Shown: piece after piece, positions 20,476 to 28,613 of the stretch | Numbering within the stretch: the stretch's first letter is position 1 | Layout: each line of letters starts with the position of its first letter | Assembly (NCBI RefSeq): GCF_902497625.1 | Contig: NZ_CABVGX010000004.1 | Span: 1-64,000 of the forward strand | Reading direction: 5' to 3' | Source of the DNA: Pseudomonas fluorescens | Lineage (GTDB): Bacteria; Pseudomonadota; Gammaproteobacteria; Pseudomonadales; Pseudomonadaceae | Length of the DNA stretch: 64,000 nt | The notes under the pieces: model-generated | The model's database searches: none | What the model was told of the DNA's origin: nothing | What the model saw: only the letters and a program-made list of their open reading frames with translations | Program-made: the position numbers and the translations under genes

Positions 20476-20501
20476 GCAATATCAAAAAGTTTTGATATTG
20501 C
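20476..20501. promoter_or_regulatory. Perfect palindrome between the ArsR-fusion gene and tkt, probable operator
   Basis: The arms GCAATATCAAAA and TTTTGATATTGC are exact complements with only AG between them. The site lies 41 bp before the ArsR-fusion start and about 206 bp before the tkt start. Its position and symmetry fit an autoregulatory site for a dimeric winged-helix protein. The rest of the 272-bp gap has no gene. Confidence 0.8.
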
Positions 20502-20707
20502 TCGATAGATGGCATTTCCCGACCTTCGGTTAGCATTCAAACGAACAGCGGAAAGGTTTCACCTGTCGAAACCTTGGTTATGCACGGGAAAAACGCTTCC
20601 ATATGATTATCCGTCATTGCCCCAAGGCGGGTCGGTGAGGGAAAATGCTCGCCTTTTTTCCGTTTCGTATTATTCACTCTTGATTCAGAATCCCCAGGAG
20701 AACAGCG

Positions 20708-22705
20708 ATGCCAAGCCGTCGTGAGCGTGCCAACGCCATTCGTGCCCTCAGCATGGATGCCGTGCAAAAAGCCAACAGCGGCCATCCGGGTGCCCCTATG
20801 GGTATGGCGGATATCGCCGAAGTACTTTGGCGTGACTACCTCAAGCACAACCCGAGCAATCCTTCGTTCGCCGACCGTGACCGCTTCGTGCTGTCCAACG
20901 GTCATGGTTCGATGTTGATCTATTCGCTGCTGCACCTGACCGGTTACGACCTGTCGATCGAAGACCTGAAAAATTTCCGTCAGCTGCACAGCCGCACCCC
21001 GGGTCACCCGGAATTCGGCTATACCCCGGGCGTTGAAACCACCACCGGTCCACTCGGGCAAGGCCTGGCGAACGCCGTGGGTTTCGCCTTGGCAGAAAAA
21101 GTCCTGGCGGGGCAATTCAACCGTCCTGGCCACAACATTGTCGACCACCACACCTACGTGTTCCTGGGTGATGGCTGCATGATGGAAGGCATTTCCCACG
21201 AGGTCGGTTCGCTGGCCGGTACGCTGGGTCTGGGCAAACTGATCGCTTTCTACGATGACAACGGTATTTCCATCGACGGCGAAGTTGAAGGCTGGTTCAC
21301 CGATGACACGCCCAAGCGTTTCGAAGCCTACAACTGGCAGGTAATCCGCAACGTCGACGGTCACGACCCGGAAGAGATCAAGACGGCCATCGAAACCGCT
21401 CGCAAAAGCGAGCAGCCGACTCTGATCTGCTGCAAGACTACTATCGGCTTCGGTTCGCCGAACAAGCAGGGTAAAGAAGACTGCCACGGCGCCCCGCTGG
21501 GTGACGCGGAAATCGCTCTGACCCGTGCGGCACTGAAGTGGAATCACGGCCCATTCGAAATCCCGGCTGATATTTATGCCGAGTGGGATGCCAAGGAAGC
21601 CGGTCTCGCGGTCGAAGCCGAGTGGGATCAACGTTTTGCTGCCTATTCCGCCGCGTTCCCTGAGCTGGCCAACGAACTGGTGCGTCGTCTGAGCGGTGAG
21701 CTGCCGGCGGATTTCGCTGAAAAAGCGTCGGCCTACATCGCTGAAGTCGCCGCCAAAGGCGAAACCATTGCCAGCCGCAAAGCCAGCCAGAACGCGCTGA
21801 ACGCTTACGGGCCATTGCTGCCTGAACTGCTCGGTGGTTCGGCTGACCTGGCCGGTTCCAACCTGACTTTGTGGAAAGGTTGCAAAGGTGTCACTGCCGA
21901 AGACGCCAGCGGCAACTACATGTACTACGGTGTTCGCGAGTTCGGCATGAGCGCGATCATGAACGGCGTGACTTTGCATGGCGGTCTGGTGCCTTACGGC
22001 GCAACCTTCCTGATGTTCATGGAATACGCGCGCAACGCCGTACGCATGGCCTCGCTGATGAAGAAGCGCGTGGTGTTCGTCTACACCCACGATTCCATCG
22101 GTCTGGGCGAAGACGGCCCGACGCACCAGGCGGTCGAGCAACTGACCAGCCTGCGCACCACGCCAAACCTCGACACCTGGCGACCAGCCGATGCCGTTGA
22201 ATCGGCGGTTTGCTGGAAATACGCGATCGAGCGTAAGGACGGCCCTTCGGCGCTGATCTTCTCCCGTCAAAACCTTCAGCATCAAGAGCGTGATGCTGGC
22301 CAGATCGCCGACATCGCCCGTGGCGGTTACGTGTTGAAGGATTGCGTGGGCGAGCCTGAGCTGATCCTGATCTCAACCGGATCGGAAGTAGGTCTGGCGG
22401 TTCAGGCATATGACAAACTGACGGCACAGGGTCGCAATGTGCGGGTTGTTTCGATGCCTTGCACCAGCGTGTTCGATGCACAGGACGCCGGTTACAAGCA
22501 GGCGGTTCTGCCGCTGCAGGTCAGCGCCCGTATCGCCATTGAAGCCGCGCATGCGGACTACTGGTACAAGTACGTGGGGCTGGAAGGTCGCGTGATCGGC
22601 ATGACCACCTACGGCGAGTCGGCGCCTGCGCCAGCCTTGTTCGAAGAGTTCGGCTTTACCCTGGAAAACATCCTGGGTCAGGCTGAAGAGCTGCTGGAAG
22701 ACTAA
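20708..22705 (+). CDS. tkt: Transketolase
   Basis: The 665-residue thiamine-diphosphate enzyme moves two-carbon ketol units between sugar phosphates in the pentose phosphate pathway. The N-terminal domain has [18 protein letters not shown] and the ThDP motif [18 protein letters not shown]...DDNGISIDG (about residues 155-190). The pyrimidine domain has [15 protein letters not shown], with the transketolase His and catalytic Glu region near [17 protein letters not shown] precedes ATG 20708. It heads the epd-pgk-fba run and is divergent from the metK unit. Confidence 0.98.
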   Translation: MPSRRERANAIRALSMDAVQKANSGHPGAPMGMADIAEVLWRDYLKHNPSNPSFADRDRFVLSNGHGSMLIYSLLHLTGYDLSIEDLKNFRQLHSRTPGHPEFGYTPGVETTTGPLGQGLANAVGFALAEKVLAGQFNRPGHNIVDHHTYVFLGDGCMMEGISHEVGSLAGTLGLGKLIAFYDDNGISIDGEVEGWFTDDTPKRFEAYNWQVIRNVDGHDPEEIKTAIETARKSEQPTLICCKTTIGFGSPNKQGKEDCHGAPLGDAEIALTRAALKWNHGPFEIPADIYAEWDAKEAGLAVEAEWDQRFAAYSAAFPELANELVRRLSGELPADFAEKASAYIAEVAAKGETIASRKASQNALNAYGPLLPELLGGSADLAGSNLTLWKGCKGVTAEDASGNYMYYGVREFGMSAIMNGVTLHGGLVPYGATFLMFMEYARNAVRMASLMKKRVVFVYTHDSIGLGEDGPTHQAVEQLTSLRTTPNLDTWRPADAVESAVCWKYAIERKDGPSALIFSRQNLQHQERDAGQIADIARGGYVLKDCVGEPELILISTGSEVGLAVQAYDKLTAQGRNVRVVSMPCTSVFDAQDAGYKQAVLPLQVSARIAIEAAHADYWYKYVGLEGRVIGMTTYGESAPAPALFEEFGFTLENILGQAEELLED

Positions 22706-22740
22706 AGCGCGACGCGGCGGTTTTATGACCGCCGCGGTCC

Positions 22741-22854
22741 CCTGTAGGAGCTGCCGAGAGAAACGAGGCTGCGATCTTTTGATCCTGATCTTAAAAAACA
22801 AGATCAAAAGATCGCAGCCTCGTTTCACTCGACAGCTTCTACCAGCTCCTACAA
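22741..22854. repeat. REPIN, family A
   Basis: GTAGGAGCTGCCGAGAGAAA begins the left arm; the right arm carries CTCGTTTCACTCGACAGCTT and a duplicated CAGCTCCTAC end. The inner arms are GCTGCGATCTTTTGATC. It separates tkt from epd, so transcripts running through would carry a long hairpin here. Confidence 0.88.
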
Positions 22855-22905
22855 GGGATTGTGTTGTTAACGAGAATTCGTCTGCCCGCGTCTATCGAGA
22901 ACCCC

Positions 22906-23961
22906 ATGCCTCAACCGCGTCCTTACAAAGTTGCACTCAACGGCTATGGCCGCATTGGTCGTTGCGTCTTGCGTGCGTTGTTCGAGCGAGGCGACAAGGC
23001 CGGGTTTGAGATTGTCGCGATCAATGATCTGGCCGACATGGCCAGCATCGAATACCTGACACGCTTCGACTCCACACACGGGCGTTTTCCCGGTGAGGTG
23101 AGGGTCGAGGGCGATTGTCTGCATATTAATGGCGACTGCGTGAAGGTATTGCGCAGTGCTACCCCCGAAGGCATCGATTGGGCGTCGCTGGGCGTCGATC
23201 TGGTGCTGGAGTGCTCCGGCGCTTATCACACCCGCGAAGACGGCCAGCGATTCCTCGACGCTGGCGCACCACGCGTGCTGTTTTCCCAGCCGATGGCCAG
23301 CGAGGCGGATGTTGACGCTACCATCGTCTTCGGCGTGAATCAGGATTGCCTCACCGGCGACGAACTGCTTGTGTCCAACGCGTCCTGCACCACCAATTGT
23401 GGTGTGCCGCTGTTGCGTCTGCTGGATCAGGCCATCGGTCTGGAATATGTGTCGATCACGACCATTCACTCGGCCATGAACGATCAACCGGTCATCGATG
23501 CATATCACCACGAAGACCTGCGCCGCACCCGCTCTGCGTTTCAGTCGGTAATCCCGGTGTCCACGGGTCTGGCGCGTGGCATCGAACGGCTGCTGCCGGA
23601 ACTTGCCGGGCGAATTCAGGCCAAAGCCGTGCGAGTGCCAACGGTAAACGTGTCCTGCCTCGACATCACGATGCAGACCGTGAGCGATACCGACGCTGCC
23701 GAGGTCAACCGGATTCTGCGCGACGCCGCCACCAGCGGCCCGCTCAAAGGCCTGCTGGCTTATACCGAGCTGCCTCACGCAAGCTGTGATTTCAATCACG
23801 ACCCACATTCGGCAATTGTCGATGCCAGTCAGACCCGCGTTTCCGGCCCACGGCTGGTGAACATCCTGGCCTGGTTCGACAACGAATGGGGTTTTGCCAA
23901 CCGAATGCTGGACGTTGCAGAACATTATCTGCAAACAGCCATCAACAAACCTGCTCTCTAA
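22906..23961 (+). CDS. epd: D-erythrose-4-phosphate dehydrogenase (GapA-like)
   Basis: The 351-residue protein oxidises erythrose 4-phosphate to 4-phosphoerythronate for pyridoxal phosphate synthesis. NAD-binding NGYGRIGRCVLRALFERG lies near residue 10 and the catalytic Cys in SNASCTTNCGVPLLRLLD near residue 160, with the partner His in TTIHSAMNDQPVIDAYHHEDLRR. The last of these is the Epd-type version of the GAPDH loop. ATG 22906 is chosen by homology to MPQPRPYKVALNG-type starts, although the frame opens at 22861. Location between tkt and pgk supports Epd over glycolytic GAPDH. Confidence 0.93.
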   Translation: MPQPRPYKVALNGYGRIGRCVLRALFERGDKAGFEIVAINDLADMASIEYLTRFDSTHGRFPGEVRVEGDCLHINGDCVKVLRSATPEGIDWASLGVDLVLECSGAYHTREDGQRFLDAGAPRVLFSQPMASEADVDATIVFGVNQDCLTGDELLVSNASCTTNCGVPLLRLLDQAIGLEYVSITTIHSAMNDQPVIDAYHHEDLRRTRSAFQSVIPVSTGLARGIERLLPELAGRIQAKAVRVPTVNVSCLDITMQTVSDTDAAEVNRILRDAATSGPLKGLLAYTELPHASCDFNHDPHSAIVDASQTRVSGPRLVNILAWFDNEWGFANRMLDVAEHYLQTAINKPAL

Positions 23962-23985
23962 AACAGCTACCAGGAAATGCGACCC

Positions 23986-25149
23986 ATGACCGTGTTGAAG
24001 ATGACCGACCTCGATCTGCAAGGTAAGCGCGTATTGATCCGCGAAGACCTCAATGTCCCAGTCAAGGACGGTGTAGTCACCAGCGATGCGCGAATCCTGG
24101 CTTCGCTGCCGACCATCAAGCTGGCCCTGGAAAAAGGCGCGGCGGTGATGGTCTGCTCGCACCTCGGCCGCCCGACCGAAGGCGAATTCTCCGCCGAGAA
24201 CAGTCTCAAGCCAGTCGCAGACTACCTGAGCAAGGCCCTGGGCCGCGAAGTACCGCTGGTGGCTGATTACCTGGAAGGCGTCGAGGTCAAGGCCGGCGAC
24301 ATCGTTCTGTTCGAAAACGTGCGTTTCAACAAGGGTGAGAAGAAAAACGCTGACGAGCTGGCCCAGCAATATGCCGCGCTGTGCGATGTGTTTGTGATGG
24401 ACGCTTTCGGCACCGCGCATCGCGCCGAAGGTTCGACTCACGGCGTCGCCAAGTTCGCCAAGGTCGCCGCCGCTGGACCGCTGCTCGCTGCCGAGCTGGA
24501 CGCACTGGGCAAGGCACTGGGTTCGCCGGCGCAGCCAATGGCCGCCATCGTCGCCGGCTCCAAGGTCTCGACCAAGCTCGATGTGTTGAACAGCCTGAGC
24601 CAGATCTGCAATCAACTGATCGTCGGAGGCGGCATCGCCAACACCTTCCTCGCAGCGGCCGGTCACCCGGTCGGCAAATCCCTGTACGAACCGGATCTGC
24701 TCGACACCGCGCGTGAAATTGCCGCCAAGGTCAGCGTGCCGCTGCCAGTGGATGTTGTCGTTGCCAAGGAGTTCGCGGAAAGCGCCACCGCCACCGTCAA
24801 ACTGATCGCTGATGTGGCCGAAGACGACATGATTCTGGACATTGGCCCGCAGACCGCTGCTAATTTCGCCGAACTGTTGAAATCGTCGAAAACCATTCTC
24901 TGGAATGGCCCAGTCGGCGTGTTCGAGTTCGATCAGTTCGGCAACGGCACCAAAGTGCTGGCGCTGGCGATCGCTGAAAGCCCGGCGTTTTCCATTGCTG
25001 GCGGCGGCGACACCCTTGCCGCGATCGATAAATATGGCGTTGCCGACCGGATCTCCTACATTTCCACCGGTGGTGGCGCTTTCCTCGAATTCGTCGAAGG
25101 CAAAATACTGCCGGCTGTCGAAGTCCTCGAAAGCCGGGCCAAGGCCTGA
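23986..25149 (+). CDS. pgk: Phosphoglycerate kinase
   Basis: The 387-residue enzyme interconverts 1,3-bisphosphoglycerate and 3-phosphoglycerate with ADP/ATP. Signatures are [15 protein letters not shown] near residue 15, SHLGRPTEG near residue 58, GGGIANTFL, and the C-terminal [16 protein letters not shown]...[14 protein letters not shown]. An ATG at 23977 is in frame, but AGGAA (23971-23975) is too close to it and fits ATG 23986. It follows epd by 24 bp, so they are surely one transcript. Confidence 0.98.
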   Translation: MTVLKMTDLDLQGKRVLIREDLNVPVKDGVVTSDARILASLPTIKLALEKGAAVMVCSHLGRPTEGEFSAENSLKPVADYLSKALGREVPLVADYLEGVEVKAGDIVLFENVRFNKGEKKNADELAQQYAALCDVFVMDAFGTAHRAEGSTHGVAKFAKVAAAGPLLAAELDALGKALGSPAQPMAAIVAGSKVSTKLDVLNSLSQICNQLIVGGGIANTFLAAAGHPVGKSLYEPDLLDTAREIAAKVSVPLPVDVVVAKEFAESATATVKLIADVAEDDMILDIGPQTAANFAELLKSSKTILWNGPVGVFEFDQFGNGTKVLALAIAESPAFSIAGGGDTLAAIDKYGVADRISYISTGGGAFLEFVEGKILPAVEVLESRAKA

Positions 25150-25183
25150 AGTTTTGGCATTGGCCAGGCTACGGAGTGTTCAA

Positions 25184-25405
25184 ATGGTCAGGCTGCTAGC
25201 GTTGTTGATCCTCGCCGGTTCGGTGGCGGCGTGCGGGAGTAATCCCAAAGCCGTAGCGGAACCTGCGCCGCAAACCGTGGAGAAGGGCTGCTACCAGGCT
25301 GACTGGCAGGCGGAAACCAACCCGGTCATCAACAAGCGTTCAGGGCCGGATGGCCTGGAGAAATACGAAACGCAGACCCCTGCCAAGGAACATGGTTGCC
25401 CTTGA
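25184..25405 (+). CDS. Small predicted lipoprotein
   Basis: The 73-residue protein begins MVRLLALLILAGSVAACGSN, with a lipobox (SVAAC, Cys at 17). The mature part has two more cysteines (KGCYQAD and HGCP) and no domain I recognise. CGGAG lies about 10 bases before ATG 25184. It sits between pgk and fba, the same position as a small hypothetical gene in other pseudomonads, so it is conserved in context. Function unknown. Confidence 0.75.
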   Translation: MVRLLALLILAGSVAACGSNPKAVAEPAPQTVEKGCYQADWQAETNPVINKRSGPDGLEKYETQTPAKEHGCP

Positions 25406-25461
25406 CGGGTCTGACTCCTTACTCAGGGCTGGCGGTATGCGCCGCCGGCCGAGGAACACGG

Positions 25462-25794
25462 ATGAAAGGTTTTATCGCCATTACGGCACTGGCCCTGCTG
25501 GCAGGTTGCTCCAGTTTCAACCTGTTCAAGCCGGCCGAACCCACGGACAGCTGGACCACGTGGACCTGTGACAGTCAGGCCAAAGTGTTGTGGCGCTACG
25601 TGAATGACAGCCGCGAAGAAGTCGATGTGCGCCTCGGCGGTGCGGATCAGGTTTATCGCCTGAAGCAGGAGCCCGGCGCGTCGGGTTCGCTGTATAGCAA
25701 CGATATGCTGGCGTTTCACATCAAAGGTGAGGAAGGCCTGGTGTACTGGGTAGCCACCAATGATTTGATTGGCCGCGGGTGTAAAGCGCAGTAA
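25462..25794 (+). CDS. MliC-like lipoprotein (C-type lysozyme inhibitor family)
   Basis: The 110-residue protein has a lipobox (ALALLAGCSS) and a single small beta-barrel-like domain. The stretch WTCDSQAKVLWRYVNDSREEVDVRLGGADQVYRLKQEPGASGSLYSNDMLAFHIKGEEG, then CKAQ at the end, fits the MliC fold with its paired cysteines (TWTCD and GRGCK). MliC proteins in the outer membrane block host lysozyme. The match is from pattern memory; key inhibitory Ser and Lys residues were not checked. GAGGA precedes ATG 25462. Confidence 0.72.
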   Translation: MKGFIAITALALLAGCSSFNLFKPAEPTDSWTTWTCDSQAKVLWRYVNDSREEVDVRLGGADQVYRLKQEPGASGSLYSNDMLAFHIKGEEGLVYWVATNDLIGRGCKAQ

Positions 25795-25823
25795 TTGAAG
25801 GTAGCGCCATTCCTGTAAGGACG

Positions 25824-26062
25824 GCCTTGGTGGCAAGAGGTTTTTGTCGCAAGGGGGCTTCTGTGGCAAGAGGCTTTTGTCGCAAGGGATTTTTTGAGGC
25901 TAGGTTGCTTTCGTGCCGAGGGTGCTTTTGTGGCGAGGGGGCTTGCCCCCGTTGGAGCGCGAAGCGCTCCCCAAGCCAGTCACCGCGGTACGGCAGCGAC
26001 ACCACAACATCTGCTTCGCGACTGCTGCGCAGCCGAACGGGGGCAAGCCCCCTCACCACAAG
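25824..26062. repeat. REPIN, family D, with a degenerate half-repeat lead-in
   Basis: From 25929 to 26061 the arms TGTGGCGAGGGGGCTTGCCC and its near complement form the element. Before it, 25824-25928 carries four or five worn copies of a TGGCAAGAGG/TTTTGTCGCAAGGG motif, as if half-units had multiplied. Together they fill most of the 404-bp gap before fba. The last 135 bp should hold the fba promoter. Confidence 0.82.
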
Positions 26063-26198
26063 GTTTCAGCGTTACAAGGTTTTGAGCAACACCAAATTCG
26101 CAGCCCGGGCCAACCCCCGATCTGCAATAACTTGAATAGCCGCCGCCGCTCCGGCAGGCTGGCACGATTAACGACCCAAACCGGGAGAGACACGCACA

Positions 26199-27263
26199 AT
26201 GGCACTTATCAGCATGCGTCAGATGCTGGACCACGCAGCCGAATTCGGCTACGGCGTTCCAGCCTTCAACGTCAACAACCTTGAGCAGATGCGCGCCATC
26301 ATGGAAGCCGCTGACAAGACTGACTCCCCGGTGATCGTCCAGGCTTCGGCCGGTGCCCGTAAATACGCTGGCGCGCCGTTCCTGCGCCACCTGATCCTGG
26401 CGGCAATCGAAGAGTTCCCGCACATCCCGGTGTGCATGCACCAGGACCACGGCACCAGCCCTGACGTCTGCCAGCGCTCCATTCAACTGGGCTTCAGCTC
26501 GGTAATGATGGACGGTTCCCTGGGCGAAGACGGCAAGACCCCGACCGACTACGACTACAATGTCCGTGTCACCCAGCAGACTGTAGCCATGGCTCACGCC
26601 TGCGGCGTTTCGGTTGAAGGCGAGCTGGGCTGTCTGGGTTCGCTGGAAACCGGCATGGCCGGTGAAGAAGACGGCATCGGCGCTGAAGGCGTTCTGGATC
26701 ACAGCCAGATGCTGACCGACCCGGAAGAAGCCGCTGACTTCGTCAAACGTACCCAGGTCGATGCTTTGGCAATCGCCATCGGCACCAGCCACGGCGCCTA
26801 TAAATTCACCAAGCCTCCTACTGGCGACGTGTTGGCCATCGACCGCATCAAGGAAATTCACAAGCGCATCCCCAACACTCACCTGGTGATGCACGGTTCG
26901 TCTTCGGTTCCACAAGAGTGGCTCGCGATCATCAACCAGTACGGCGGCGACATCAAGGAAACCTACGGCGTGCCGGTTGAAGAAATCGTCGAAGGTATCA
27001 AGTACGGCGTGCGTAAAGTCAACATCGACACCGACCTGCGTCTGGCGTCCACCGGTGCAATGCGTCGTCTGATGGCCACCAACCCGAGCGAATTCGACCC
27101 GCGTAAATTCTTCGGTGCGACCGTGACCGCGATGCGTGATGTCTGCATCGCTCGTTATGAAGCTTTCGGTACTGCCGGCAACGCTTCGAAGATCAAGCCG
27201 ATCTCGCTCGAAGCGATGTATCAGCGTTATCTGAAGGGTGAGTTGAACGCCAAGGTCAACTAA
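26199..27263 (+). CDS. fba: Fructose-1,6-bisphosphate aldolase, class II
   Basis: The 354-residue zinc enzyme cleaves fructose 1,6-bisphosphate to dihydroxyacetone phosphate and glyceraldehyde 3-phosphate. It opens [39 protein letters not shown] near residue 85 carries the catalytic Asp and zinc His, [20 protein letters not shown] is the Calvin-cycle-type (CbbA) insert, and [12 protein letters not shown] provides another zinc His. GGGAGAGA precedes ATG 26199. It closes the tkt-epd-pgk-fba gene run and is followed by an intrinsic terminator. Confidence 0.97.
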   Translation: MALISMRQMLDHAAEFGYGVPAFNVNNLEQMRAIMEAADKTDSPVIVQASAGARKYAGAPFLRHLILAAIEEFPHIPVCMHQDHGTSPDVCQRSIQLGFSSVMMDGSLGEDGKTPTDYDYNVRVTQQTVAMAHACGVSVEGELGCLGSLETGMAGEEDGIGAEGVLDHSQMLTDPEEAADFVKRTQVDALAIAIGTSHGAYKFTKPPTGDVLAIDRIKEIHKRIPNTHLVMHGSSSVPQEWLAIINQYGGDIKETYGVPVEEIVEGIKYGVRKVNIDTDLRLASTGAMRRLMATNPSEFDPRKFFGATVTAMRDVCIARYEAFGTAGNASKIKPISLEAMYQRYLKGELNAKVN

Positions 27264-27281
27264 GCCTTCTGCTTTAAGCCC

Positions 27282-27310
27282 AAAAAAACCCGCACAAATG
27301 CGGGTTTTTT
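27282..27310 (+). terminator. Intrinsic terminator of fba
   Basis: CCCGCA, loop CAAA and TGCGGG are followed by six T; seven A precede the stem. It lies 19 bases after the fba stop codon. The A and T tracts on both sides would let it work in either direction. Confidence 0.93.
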
Positions 27311-27422
27311 ATTGCCTGAAGCAAGGCGACGCCCTGTAGCAGCTGTCGAGGCTGCAAGGCTGCGTTCGGCTGCGAAGCAGTCGTGAAAATCACACATCGT
27401 ATCCATTCGAAAAGGAGCGATG

Positions 27423-27616
27423 GCGAGGACTCCGTCCTCGAACGCAGCCTCGCATGCTCGGCAGCTGCTACAGAGGTGCGAAAAGGGCGAAGGCGAGGAC
27501 TCCGTCCTCGAACGCAGCCTCGCATGCTCGGCAGCTGCTACAGAGGTGCGAAAGGGCGAAGGCGAGGACTCCGTCCTCGAACGCAGCCTCGCAGGCTCGG
27601 CAGCTGCTACAGAGGT
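27423..27616. repeat. Three-copy 69-70-bp tandem repeat
   Basis: Units begin GCGAGGACTCCGTCCTCGAA at 27423, 27493 and 27562; the third is truncated at its end. Each unit contains GAGGAC-TCC-GTCCTC, a perfect small hairpin, and a family B REP half (GCAGCTGCTACAG). Unit differences are single bases (ATGCTCGG versus AGGCTCGG). With the inverted half-unit GTAGCAGCTGTCGAGGCTGC at 27337-27356 this is an expanded REP cluster between fba and the PL7 lyase gene; no gene fits in this 359-bp gap. Confidence 0.93.
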
Positions 27617-27622
27617 ATGACG

Positions 27623-28291
27623 CTATTTATCGTGATCGATATCCAGCTTGCTGAACGTCACCTTTCCACCTTCACTGGTGTAGCCGGTGTTGTCCTGCAC
27701 ATACACCCCCGCTTTGAAATACAACGGTTTGACGCGCCACTTCGCGCTGACGTTGGTATCCCACTGATAGCCCGCTGCACTGATACCCAGCGCGCCGCCC
27801 GGACTCAGGTGGATGAGGTAGGAAAATTGCTGATCGAGTTTCACGCCGGTGGCGACGGTGATGACGCGTCCCTCGCCGTCATCGGGATGCATGCGCACTT
27901 TGGCGACGATATTCCCGCTGTTCGAGCTGGTCTTGTATTGATACTCGACCTTCACCATCGGCTTCTGGCTCTGAAAGGCGTGGATCTGGCCGATGACGAT
28001 CTTGCCGGAGCTCGGCACCTGATTGACTGCCAGCGTTGCTCGCAGAGAATTGTCTGCCTCGGGGTAATACCAGTTTCGCAGGGTGCCGTTGCTGTAGGTT
28101 TCGCGCAATTCGGTGCGGGCATATTTCGCGTTTTCGGTGCGGGTGCCTGTTACCGGAGACCAGAAAAAAAGTTTGCCGGTGTTCGAATGGAAGTATTGAT
28201 CCTTGAATCCCTTCACCAGTTTCGCAGTTTCAACGGTGTAGGGAGGGCTACCGACAGGAACACTCAGGTTCCAGGTTGCAAGATCGATCAT
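27623..28291 (-). CDS. Polysaccharide lyase family 7 (alginate lyase-like)
   Basis: The 222-residue protein begins MIDLATWNLSVPVGSPPYTV. PL7 signatures are present: YARTELRE near residue 65, GQIHAF near residue 100, and YFKAGVYVQ near residue 195, containing the Arg, Gln, His and Tyr of the active site. PL7 enzymes cut alginate by beta-elimination. From the favoured start there is no signal peptide; an in-frame upstream ATG at 28324 adds only MPQKTPWKLLF, which is not a convincing signal either. A signal-less PL7 enzyme of this size is known in P. aeruginosa (PA1167). It is divergent from the GGDEF-EAL gene. Confidence 0.88.
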   Translation of the reverse strand: MIDLATWNLSVPVGSPPYTVETAKLVKGFKDQYFHSNTGKLFFWSPVTGTRTENAKYARTELRETYSNGTLRNWYYPEADNSLRATLAVNQVPSSGKIVIGQIHAFQSQKPMVKVEYQYKTSSNSGNIVAKVRMHPDDGEGRVITVATGVKLDQQFSYLIHLSPGGALGISAAGYQWDTNVSAKWRVKPLYFKAGVYVQDNTGYTSEGGKVTFSKLDIDHDK

Positions 28292-28613
28292 AAACAGAAG
28301 CTTCCACGGAGTTTTTTGCGGCACGCACGTGCCAGAAGCTCTAGCACGCGCCTTGGAGGGGGTCTTTATAAGCCCAGTTAGCCAGTTTGTTAACGGCAGG
28401 CTGACAGATGGATGACGTCAAAATCCTGTTAAAAGGCCATCTCTCGCGGTTTCAGCGGCCTGTAGCAGCGACCGTTAGTCGGCCAGCGAAGTTAATGGTT
28501 AAATGCTGGCGTACGGACATCTTCTGCTTTAACCCATCCCGGTCTAGAGTGGAGGCTTCGTATTTGTCCGGTTTATCTGAAAACCGGCCTGACGCCCCGA
28601 CAAGAGAAGCAGC
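28292..28613. other. Divergent intergenic region, no gene seen
   Basis: This 322-bp stretch separates the divergent PL7 lyase and GGDEF-EAL genes and should carry both promoters. It is noticeably more AT-rich than the genes around it. I see short motifs such as CAGTTAGCCAGTTTGTTAAC but no clear palindrome, REP element or terminator. Confidence 0.6.

Noticed and set aside
20537..22285. 582-codon minus-strand open frame opposite tkt
   Set aside because: Composition mirrors the tkt coding strand; it has no recognisable domain and no plausible start context.
22867..24666. 599-codon minus-strand open frame opposite epd and pgk
   Set aside because: It spans two genes with strong enzyme motifs and the gap between them, so it is a shadow of GC-rich coding.
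20708..27263. Calvin-cycle (cbb) operon
   Set aside because: tkt, epd, pgk and a CbbA-like aldolase resemble one, but no RuBisCO or phosphoribulokinase is present and this gene order is normal in pseudomonads.
27423..27616. Possible CRISPR array
   Set aside because: The repeat units are contiguous, 69-70 bp long and have no unique spacers; no cas gene is present.
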